Assembly (NCBI GenBank): GCA_023434015.1
Contig: JAEYTM010000185.1
Location: 1-12,629, forward strand
DNA from: Pseudomonadota bacterium
GTDB lineage: Bacteria > Pseudomonadota > Alphaproteobacteria > Caulobacterales > Caulobacteraceae
Direction of reading: 5' to 3'
DNA: 12,629 nt
In this document: piece after piece, positions 7,324 to 12,629 of the stretch
How positions within the stretch are numbered: the stretch's first letter is position 1
Layout: the number at the start of each line of letters is the position of its first letter
The notes under the pieces: model-generated
What the model was told of the DNA's origin: nothing
The model's input: the letters and a program-made list of their open reading frames with translations, nothing else
The model's database searches: none
Translations under genes and position numbers: made by a program

Positions 7324-8616
7324 ATGTTCCGCGCGTCACACCTCGCCCTGCCCGCGCTGATGGCCATGGCCCTCGCCGCCCCCGCCCTGGCCGCCCCCGC
7401 CGATCCGCAGACGAGGCGGATCGAGGCCATCGTCGCCAGCGCGCCGTTCAAGGCGGCGGTCGCGGTGCTGGATCGCGATCACGAGCGCACCGTCGCCGAC
7501 ACGATCGCGCTGACAGAGATTCCCGCGCCGCCCTTCAAGGAGCGCGCCCGCGCCGAGGCCTACATGGCCATGCTGAAAGCCCACGGCCTGTCCGATGTGG
7601 AGATGGATGCCGAAGGCAACGTCATGGGGCTCCGCCGCGGGACCGGCCCGGCCGGGCAGCCTTTGGTGGTGCTGGCCGCTCACCTCGACACCGTCTTCCC
7701 GGAAGGCACGGACGTGAAGGTGCGCCGCGAAGGGACGAAGCTTCACGCGCCCGGCGTCGCCGACGACACCCATAGCCTGGCGGTCCTGCTGGCCTATGTG
7801 CGGGCTCTGGACGAGGCGAAGATCCGCACCCGGCGCGACATCCTCATCGTCGGCAACGTCGGCGAGGAGGGACCCGGCGACCTGCGCGGCGTCCGCCATC
7901 TGTTCACCGAGGGCAGGTACAAGGACCGCATCGCCGCCTTCTTCTCCATGGACGGCACGGACCCCAGCCGCGTGATCTATGCGGCGGTCGGCTCTCGCCG
8001 CTACCGCGTGACCTTCAAGGGGCCGGGCGGCCACAGCTATGGGGCCTTCGGCATCGTCAATCCGATGGGGGCGATGGCCAGGGCGGTGGTGGCGTTCAAC
8101 GAGATCGAGGTCCCGGCCCAGCCGCGCACCACCTATGCCGCCAGCGTGGTCGGCGGCGGCACGTCGGTGAATTCCATCCCCGACGCCATCTGGCTGGAGG
8201 TGGACATGCGCTCCGAGGGCAAGGAAGAGCTCGCCGCCCTGGACGGCAGATTCCAGCAGATCGTGGCCGACGCCGCCGCCGCCGAAAACGCCGCCCGCTC
8301 GACGGCGGCGGGCGGGGTCACGGCCGAGCTGAAACTGATCGGCGACCGGCCGACGGGGGCGACCCGAGCCGACGCCGAGATCGTGCAGGTGACCGCCGCG
8401 GCGGTCAGGGCCGCCGGCTACGCCCCGGTGCTGGCCGCCGCCTCCACCGACTCCAACCTGCCGATCAGCCTCGGCATCCCCGCCGTGACCATCGGCTCCG
8501 GCGGGACGGCGGGCCGCGCCCATGCGCTGGACGAGTGGCTGGATGTCGCAAAGCCGGAAAGCGTGCGCGGCCAGGCCGTCGGCCTGGCGGCCGTGCTCGC
8601 CATGGCCGGATCGTGA
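7324..8616 (+). CDS. secreted M20/M25/M40 family metallopeptidase
   Basis: 430 residues from the ATG at 7324, chosen for its ribosome-binding site and because the protein then starts with a Sec signal peptide (hydrophobic core ~7-22, probable cleavage near ALAA, ~21-25). The two-zinc site of the family is visible in order: H120 and D122 in AAHLDTVF, D147 in GVADDTHS, E181/E182 in GEEGPGD, D210 in FFSMDGTD, and H400 in GRAHALDEW. The dimerisation (lid) domain runs about 220-335, with GPGGHSYGAFG near its start. From family knowledge it should hydrolyse peptides or acyl-amino acids in the periplasm or outside the cell. It resembles the PepT-like/tripeptidase branch, but the exact substrate is not evident. 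Its stop overlaps the next gene's start by GTGA, suggesting translational coupling. Confidence 0.9.
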   Translation: MFRASHLALPALMAMALAAPALAAPADPQTRRIEAIVASAPFKAAVAVLDRDHERTVADTIALTEIPAPPFKERARAEAYMAMLKAHGLSDVEMDAEGNVMGLRRGTGPAGQPLVVLAAHLDTVFPEGTDVKVRREGTKLHAPGVADDTHSLAVLLAYVRALDEAKIRTRRDILIVGNVGEEGPGDLRGVRHLFTEGRYKDRIAAFFSMDGTDPSRVIYAAVGSRRYRVTFKGPGGHSYGAFGIVNPMGAMARAVVAFNEIEVPAQPRTTYAASVVGGGTSVNSIPDAIWLEVDMRSEGKEELAALDGRFQQIVADAAAAENAARSTAAGGVTAELKLIGDRPTGATRADAEIVQVTAAAVRAAGYAPVLAAASTDSNLPISLGIPAVTIGSGGTAGRAHALDEWLDVAKPESVRGQAVGLAAVLAMAGS

Positions 8617-9824
8617 CCACGCCGCGTATGGCCGCCGTTGTCGGCGGCGGACCGGCCGGTCTGATGGCGGCGGAGGTGCTGAGCGCCGCCGGCGTCGCGG
8701 TGACCGTGCACGACAGGATGCCCTCGGTCGGCCGCAAGCTGCTGATGGCCGGTCGCGGAGGTCTGAACCTCACCCATTCGGAAGGCCTGGAGCTCTTCAT
8801 CGCCCGCTACGGCGCGGCGGCGGAGCGGCTGCGGCCGATGATCGAGGCCTTTCCGCCTGCGGCGCTGGTCGCCTGGGCCGAAGACCTCGGACAGGCGACC
8901 TTCGTCGGTTCCAGCGGCCGCATCTTTCCGTGCGCCCTGAAGGCCTCGCCCCTGCTGCGCGCGTGGCTGGCCCGGCTGGCGGCGCAGGGCGTCGAGATCC
9001 GCACCCGCTCCGAATGGCTCGGCTGGGACGAGGGCGGCGCGCTGCGGTTCCGCACCGCGGCCGGCGAGATCGAGACCCACGCGCCGGACGCCACCGTGCT
9101 GGCCCTGGGCGGCGCCAGCTGGCCCAGGCTGGGGTCGGACGGCGCTTGGGTCGGGACGCTGGCGCTCGCAGGAGTGGACGTCGCCCCGCTGCACCCGGCC
9201 AATGTCGGCTTCGACGTGGCGTGGAGCGCGGTGTTCCGCGACCGCTTCCAGGGCCAGCCGCTGAAGAACGTGGGCTTGCGGTTCGGTGACCACATCCTGC
9301 GCGGCGAAGCGATGGTCACAGGGCAGGGGCTGGAGGGCGGCGCGATCTATGCCCTGTCGGCCCAACTGCGCGACGCCGTCACCGCGACTGGAGAGGCGAT
9401 CCTGGAATTCGACCTGAAGCCCGATCAGTCGATCGCCCAGCTCACCGACCGGCTGCAGGCGCCCCGTGCGGGCCTGACGGCGACCAACTACCTGCGCAGA
9501 ATCCTGCACCTGTCGCCGGTCGAGATCGGCCTGCTGCGGGAGGCGCACGGGGTCGATCTGCCGACTGCGCCGGGCGCCCTGGCGCGCCGGATCAAGAGCG
9601 TCCCGATCCGGTTGACCGGCGTACAGCCGATCGCCCGGGCGATCTCCAGCGCCGGTGGGGTGGCGCTGACGGCGGTGGACGAGGGATTGATGCTCGCCAA
9701 CCGCCCCGGCGTCTTCGTCGCCGGGGAGATGCTGGACTGGGAGGCGCCCACCGGCGGCTACCTGCTGCAGGCCAGCTTCGCCAGCGGCGTGGCGGCGGCC
9801 AGGGGCGTGCTGGGGCGCGCCTAG
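8613..9824 (+). CDS. NAD(P)/FAD-dependent oxidoreductase, BaiN/HI0933-like flavoprotein
   Basis: 403 residues from the GTG at 8613, which overlaps the M20 stop (GTGA); an ATG five codons later (8628) is the alternative start. The frame continues further upstream, but only as a shadow of the M20 gene. Residues 11-23 are a Rossmann dinucleotide-binding motif (GGGPAGLMAAEVL). VGRKLLMAGRGGLNLTHSE (39-57) is the hallmark of HI0933/BaiN-type flavoproteins. ALGGASWPRLGSDG (164-177) is a second conserved segment, and the C-terminal GEMLDWEAPTGGYLLQ (371-386) closes the FAD site. Length fits the shorter PP_4765-type subgroup, as I recall it. The physiological substrate is unknown for most members; BaiN reduces bile-acid intermediates, but that cannot be assumed here. 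A cytosolic location is likely, as no signal is seen. Its TAG overlaps the stop codon of the converging hydrolase gene. Confidence 0.88.
   Translation: MTTPRMAAVVGGGPAGLMAAEVLSAAGVAVTVHDRMPSVGRKLLMAGRGGLNLTHSEGLELFIARYGAAAERLRPMIEAFPPAALVAWAEDLGQATFVGSSGRIFPCALKASPLLRAWLARLAAQGVEIRTRSEWLGWDEGGALRFRTAAGEIETHAPDATVLALGGASWPRLGSDGAWVGTLALAGVDVAPLHPANVGFDVAWSAVFRDRFQGQPLKNVGLRFGDHILRGEAMVTGQGLEGGAIYALSAQLRDAVTATGEAILEFDLKPDQSIAQLTDRLQAPRAGLTATNYLRRILHLSPVEIGLLREAHGVDLPTAPGALARRIKSVPIRLTGVQPIARAISSAGGVALTAVDEGLMLANRPGVFVAGEMLDWEAPTGGYLLQASFASGVAAARGVLGRA
9821..9824. other. CTAG shared by two overlapping convergent stop codons
   Basis: TAG at 9822-9824 ends the flavoprotein on the + strand, and TAG read from 9823-9821 ends the hydrolase on the - strand. 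One palindromic CTAG terminates both, leaving no space for a terminator between the genes. Confidence 0.9.
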
Positions 9825-10555
9825 AGCCGGCGACGGAACAGCGAGAACAGACGTTCCCAGTGCCGTTCGGCAGCGTCCCGGTCATAGGCCGCGCGCCGCG
9901 GGAACACGAAGCCGTGGCGAACGCCTGGATAGAGCTCCACCTCGGCCTTCACCCGATGAACCCTCAGCGCCTGGGCCAGCGCCTCGACGGTTTCCAGCGG
10001 GGCGTACTGGTCGTGCTCCGCGCAGGCGAAATAGAGTTCGCCCTTCGCCTTCCGGCCGGCGAGATGCGGACTGTCGGCCTGGTCCGTCACCAGCCGGATT
10101 CCATGGATCGAGGCCGCCGCCGCGATACGCTCGGGATGCCGTGCGGCCACGTTGATCGCGTACTGGCCGCTCATGCAGTAACCGATCGCCGCGGCCTTGC
10201 GGTTGCTGGCCGCCGGATCGCGCCGGGCGAAGGCCAGCAGGGCGTCGGCGTCGTCCATGACGCCGGTCATGGTGAGCGTCGCCATCAACTCGAACATCCT
10301 GGCCCGACGTTCGGCCTCCGGCAGCGGCGGCAGGTCCGCCAGGTCCATCACCCCCTGACGATAATAGAGGTTGGGCAGCATCACGTAGTGGCCGACGCTG
10401 GCCAGCCGCCGCGCCATGTCGCGCAATTCCTCGCGGATTCCCGGCGCATCCATGAAGAACAGGACGACCGGATGCGGGCCTTCCCGCTCGGGATGAGCGA
10501 TGAAGGTCGTCATCGTTCCGTCGGCCGTGGGCAGGCCCACGGTCTGCTCGATCAC
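9821..10555 (-). CDS. dienelactone hydrolase family protein
   Basis: 244 residues from a GTG at 10555; the first ATG inside is at codon 15, which would remove the conserved first beta strand (IEQTVGLPTADG). Alpha/beta-hydrolase fold with the DLH triad: nucleophile Cys127 in GYCMSG (125-130), Asp182 in CAEHDQYAP, and His214 in GVRHGFVFP. VVLFFMDAPG (30-39) is the usual oxyanion-side segment. Length is as expected. The family hydrolyses dienelactone in chlorocatechol degradation, but many members sit outside such operons and act on other esters or lactones. No aromatic-degradation genes are present here, so the substrate is open. It is the last gene after the 82-aa repeat protein on the minus strand (28-base gap), and its stop codon overlaps that of the converging flavoprotein gene. 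Confidence 0.9.
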   Translation of the reverse strand: MIEQTVGLPTADGTMTTFIAHPEREGPHPVVLFFMDAPGIREELRDMARRLASVGHYVMLPNLYYRQGVMDLADLPPLPEAERRARMFELMATLTMTGVMDDADALLAFARRDPAASNRKAAAIGYCMSGQYAINVAARHPERIAAAASIHGIRLVTDQADSPHLAGRKAKGELYFACAEHDQYAPLETVEALAQALRVHRVKAEVELYPGVRHGFVFPRRAAYDRDAAERHWERLFSLFRRRL

Positions 10556-10583
10556 GGCAGAGGATCCGGCGCCGGCGTGCCGC

Positions 10584-10832
10584 TCATCGCCGCGACTTGT
10601 CGTCGAGCACGTTGAGGCGGCGGACAGTCAGTTCATCGATCTCCAGTCGCTTCAACCGCACCCGCCCCAGGGCCATCCGCCCGACCACCAGGCGGCCGAT
10701 CGAGACGGCCCCGACGGCGAGCGCGCCGAGAGCCAGGGCGCCGACCACCGCGACGCCGAGGGCTCCGGCGCCGACGGCGCCGGAAGGACGGGCCAGAACG
10801 GCGCGTCGGCGCGCCGGCACAAGGTCGCTCAT
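10584..10832 (-). CDS. 82-aa protein with five-residue glycine repeats (possible pentapeptide-like solenoid)
   Basis: The ATG at 10832 has AGGAG 7 bases upstream. After a short basic N-terminus, residues 21-75 divide into eleven consecutive five-residue blocks. The first eight begin with Gly (residues 21, 26, 31, 36, 41, 46, 51, 56), mostly have a small or hydrophobic third residue and always a hydrophobic fifth (GALAL, GALAV, GRLVV, GRMAL). The last three keep the pattern with charged first residues (KRLEI, DELTV, RRLNV). This periodicity resembles pentapeptide-repeat solenoids, although the classical A(D/N)Lxx consensus is not met. An alternative is a glycine-rich membrane helix over residues ~18-50 with a basic cytoplasmic tail. 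I do not recognise a named family. It lies 41 bases after cckA and 28 bases before the hydrolase on the same strand, suggesting one transcript. Function unknown. Confidence 0.7.
   Translation of the reverse strand: MSDLVPARRRAVLARPSGAVGAGALGVAVVGALALGALAVGAVSIGRLVVGRMALGRVRLKRLEIDELTVRRLNVLDDKSRR
10608..10772 (-). repeat. eleven tandem five-codon units within the 82-aa gene
   Basis: Codons 21-75 encode eleven five-residue blocks, eight of them starting with Gly. The repetition is at the protein level; the DNA units have diverged. Confidence 0.65.
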
Positions 10833-10839
10833 GGGCCGA

Positions 10840-10844
10840 CTCCT
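10840..10844 (-). promoter_or_regulatory. Shine-Dalgarno AGGAG of the 82-aa repeat gene
   Basis: AGGAG on the minus strand, 7 bases before the ATG at 10832, supports this small gene being translated. Confidence 0.6.
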
Positions 10845-10873
10845 GCTGAAGACAGGCCCGAGCCTAGCACGCC

Positions 10874-12019
10874 TCAGGCCGCCTTCTGCAGCTCCAGCTT
10901 TACCCGTTCGGCGAGGGTCTTGATGTCGATGGGCTTGGGCAGGAAGGAGACGTTGTCCTCGCCCTCCAGCAGGTCGGAGAATTCGCTCTCAGCATAGCCG
11001 GAGATGAACATCACCGGGGCCGCGCCCAGATACTGACGGGCCTGTTTGAGCAGGTCCGGCCCCTGCATGCCGGGCATGACCACGTCGGAAATCATCAGGT
11101 CGATGGCGCCGGCGTGGCGTTCGGCCAGCTCCAGGGCCTCCTCGCCGCTGGCCGCCTCGATCACCTCGTAGCCGCGGGCGCGCAACAGCTTGGCGGCGAC
11201 GCCGCGCACCGCGTCCTCGTCCTCGACGAACAGGATGCGACCGGCTCCCGACAGGTCGCGGGCGACCGTCCGCTTGGGCGAGGGCGGCGCAGGGGGCGCC
11301 ACGGCCCCGGCCGCCGGAACATGGACCGGCAGGAAGATGCGGAACGCCGCCCCTTCGCCCGGCCGCGAGTCGACCGAGATCCAGCCATCCGACTGCTTGA
11401 CGATCCCGTACACCGTCGCCAGGCCGAGGCCGGTGCCCTCACCGACCGGCTTGGTGGTGAAGAAGGGGTCGAAGATCTTGTCGAGCACGGCCGGCGGGAT
11501 GCCGGGGCCGTCGTCGGAGACCTCGATCAGGGCCTGGTCGCCTTCGGCGACGGCGTAACCGAGCTGGGCGGCCTGTTCCTGGGTGACGCGGGCGGTGCGG
11601 ATGCGCACCTGGCCGCCGCCGTTGGCGCGGACCGAGTCGCGGGCGTTGACCGCCAGATTCATCACCGCCGTCTCGAGCTGGCTGCGGTCGGCGCGCACAT
11701 GCGGCAGGTTGCGGCCGTAGTCAGTCGTCAGCTTGACGTCCTCGTAGAGCACCCGGCGCAGCAGCACCTCGAACTCGCTGATCAGTTCGCCCAGGTCGAG
11801 GATCTCGCGCTGGACCGTCTGTTTCCTCGAGAAGGCCAGCAGCTTGCGGACGAGGTCGGCGGCGCGGGCCGACGTCTGCTTGATCTCATTCAGCCCCTCG
11901 TAGGACGGATCGCCGACCGGATGGCGCGCCGCCAGCACGTCGAGCTGCATGAAGATGGCGGTGAGCAGATTGTTGAAGTCGTGGGCCACCCCGCCGGCGA
12001 GCTGACCGATGGCCTGCAT
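10874..12019 (-). CDS. cckA: CckA C-terminal part: DHp-ATPase-receiver (from internal ATG)
   Basis: 381 residues if translation restarts at the ATG at 12019, three codons after the TAG. Phospho-accepting His13 in GGVAHDFNNLLTA marks the DHp domain (~1-70). The ATPase domain (~85-232) has the N-box NLAVNARD (121-128), DDGPGIP (169-175) and GEGTGLGLATVYG (193-205). A Pro/Ala linker (~234-250) leads to a receiver domain (~260-380) with acidic VEDEDA (265-270), phospho-acceptor Asp312 (SDVVMPG) and Lys (LPKPID). All catalytic residues are intact. Y204, K208 and W213 in VYGIVKQSDGW correspond in spacing to the cyclic-di-GMP contacts reported for C. crescentus CckA (Y514, K518, W523, from memory). 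Only a weak purine-rich stretch (CAGAAG) precedes the ATG, so independent translation is doubtful. The product would be soluble, without PAS or membrane control. Confidence 0.8.
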   Translation of the reverse strand: MQAIGQLAGGVAHDFNNLLTAIFMQLDVLAARHPVGDPSYEGLNEIKQTSARAADLVRKLLAFSRKQTVQREILDLGELISEFEVLLRRVLYEDVKLTTDYGRNLPHVRADRSQLETAVMNLAVNARDSVRANGGGQVRIRTARVTQEQAAQLGYAVAEGDQALIEVSDDGPGIPPAVLDKIFDPFFTTKPVGEGTGLGLATVYGIVKQSDGWISVDSRPGEGAAFRIFLPVHVPAAGAVAPPAPPSPKRTVARDLSGAGRILFVEDEDAVRGVAAKLLRARGYEVIEAASGEEALELAERHAGAIDLMISDVVMPGMQGPDLLKQARQYLGAAPVMFISGYAESEFSDLLEGEDNVSFLPKPIDIKTLAERVKLELQKAA

Positions 12020-12028
12020 CTTCTGACT

Positions 12029-12031
12029 CTA
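12029..12031 (-). other. in-frame amber stop (TAG) within cckA
   Basis: On the minus strand the codons read CTC GCC TAG AGT CAG AAG ATG. The stop replaces the residue between LQLA and SQKMQAIG; the frame on both sides is the same. Confidence 0.9.
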
Positions 12032-12629
12032 GGCGAGCTGCAGTTCGATCTGCTTCTGGTCGGAGACATCGACCAGATAGGCGACCCAGCGGCCGTCGCT
12101 CTTCGCCAGATAGAGGTGAGCGATGCGGGTCGGGTCGTGGGCCAGCCGCACCTCAAGCGCTCCGGCGTTGGTTCCGGCCGCCAGCCGCTGGGCGGCGTCG
12201 GCGCGAGAGGCGGGCTCGATCAGGTCGCCGAACGCCTGGCCGGGCGCGCCGGCGCCGGCCACCGCCTTCAGGGCCGGATTGGCCTCGACGATGGTGGCGG
12301 CGAAGGGGTCCTCGCCGTCGAGCAGGGCGGCCCCGAAGGGGGAGGCGGCGGCGAAGGCGTCCAGCACCTTCGGCGGCGGGCTGGAAGCGGTGGAGAAGGC
12401 GGTGATCACTTCCAGAGCGGCGGTCGGAAGCGCCAGGGCGCCCGGACCGTGGCCGCCGAGCCGCACGAGGAAGCGGCGCGGCCCGAGCGGGGAGACGACC
12501 GCCTCGTGTTCGGCGCCGTTGGTGCGGATCGAGGCGCGCCCGACATCGCCACGGCGGGCGGTCTTGAAGGCCCCGAACAGGCTGGAGGCCGCGGCGCCGC
12601 TCTTGGGCAGGCGGGCGGCGGCGCCGAAC
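12029..12629 (-). CDS. cckA: CckA N-terminal part: PAS region, truncated by the TAG (5' partial)
   Basis: The frame is open from the window edge to the TAG at 12029-12031, giving 199 visible residues; the GTG at 12466 is internal. The first ~60 visible residues (GAFKTARRGDVGRASI... SPLGPRRFLVRL) look like the end of one PAS-type domain. The remainder (~75-190, AFAAASPFGAALLDG to GRWVAYLVDVSDQKQIELQLA) is a second PAS domain ending in the standard PAS-to-DHp helix. In C. crescentus PAS-A and PAS-B control polar localisation and the kinase/phosphatase switch. If the stop is real, this product would be a membrane-attached sensor with no kinase core. Confidence 0.75.
   Translation of the reverse strand, partial: FGAAARLPKSGAAASSLFGAFKTARRGDVGRASIRTNGAEHEAVVSPLGPRRFLVRLGGHGPGALALPTAALEVITAFSTASSPPPKVLDAFAAASPFGAALLDGEDPFAATIVEANPALKAVAGAGAPGQAFGDLIEPASRADAAQRLAAGTNAGALEVRLAHDPTRIAHLYLAKSDGRWVAYLVDVSDQKQIELQLA

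Larger units (their letters stand above)
10874..12629 (-). pseudogene. cckA: cckA, cell-cycle hybrid histidine kinase, interrupted by an in-frame TAG; 5' end outside window
   Basis: Read through the TAG at 12029-12031, this frame gives a continuous CckA-like product: PAS region, DHp, ATPase and receiver domains in order, with no frameshift. In C. crescentus CckA is a membrane-anchored bifunctional kinase/phosphatase. It feeds phosphate via ChpT to CtrA and CpdR and is essential. The N-terminal membrane segments would lie beyond base 12629. The linker reads ...QIELQLA-stop-SQKMQAIGQLAGG. Homologues, as I recall them, have Gln at the stop position, so CAG to TAG (one C-to-T transition) explains the break. 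At least five neighbouring genes (EAL, EF-G-like, GST, flavoprotein, hydrolase) end with TAG, so TAG is not reassigned here. It could be a true nonsense mutation, a gene split or a sequence error. Confidence 0.85.

Noticed and set aside
8418..9548. 376-codon minus-strand open frame opposite the M20 and flavoprotein genes
   Set aside because: Antisense shadow; both + strand genes have intact motifs and coupled starts.
12029..12031. TAG reassigned to an amino acid, so that cckA would be intact
   Set aside because: The EAL, EF-G-like, GST, flavoprotein and hydrolase genes all end at TAG in the expected place for their families, so TAG works as a stop here.
1..12629. mobile element, prophage, toxin-antitoxin, defence or CRISPR system
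   Set aside because: No transposase, integrase, phage gene, direct-repeat array or defence-family motif was found, and composition looks uniform along the window.

Overview
The window is high-GC DNA with strong G/C preference at third codon positions. It most likely comes from an alphaproteobacterium of the Caulobacteraceae (Caulobacter/Phenylobacterium/Brevundimonas group). The main support is an unmistakable but interrupted cckA, the cell-cycle hybrid histidine kinase, at the right end. A PAS/degenerate-GGDEF/EAL protein, a stand-alone EF-G-like GTPase and a Tat-dependent DUF885 protein are also typical of this group. Genus-level placement is inference.

Layout. Left end (+ strand): the 3' end of an unrecognised gene with an Ala/Pro-rich tail (2-337), a small hypothetical gene (381-656), a cyclic-di-GMP phosphodiesterase-like protein (720-2333), and an EF-G-like translational GTPase (2484-4511) that lacks the usual G3 histidine. 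Middle, minus strand: a glutathione S-transferase (4619-5260) and, upstream of it in transcription order, a Tat-exported DUF885 putative metallopeptidase (5349-7172). A long hairpin or palindrome (5303-5337) separates these two. Divergent from DUF885 on the + strand is a secreted M20 metallopeptidase (7324-8616). It overlaps by GTGA a BaiN/HI0933-type flavoprotein (8613-9824). The flavoprotein converges on a dienelactone-hydrolase gene, and the two stop codons share one CTAG. Right end, minus strand in transcription order: cckA (12629 to 10874, 5' end outside the window), an 82-residue protein with strict five-residue glycine periodicity (10832-10584), and the dienelactone hydrolase (10555-9821). 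These three lie close enough to be one transcription unit.

Most of the window is ordinary chromosomal gene content; I see no mobile element, tRNA, rRNA or CRISPR array. The strongest anomaly is an in-frame TAG in cckA (12029-12031), placed exactly between the PAS sensor part and the kinase core. A single C-to-T change from CAG would explain it. It cuts a gene that is essential in Caulobacter crescentus into a sensor fragment and a kinase/receiver fragment, with reading frame and domains otherwise intact. It is either a real mutation or gene split, or a sequence error. The second most interesting item is the small five-residue-repeat protein directly downstream of cckA. All gaps between genes are shorter than 300 bases.
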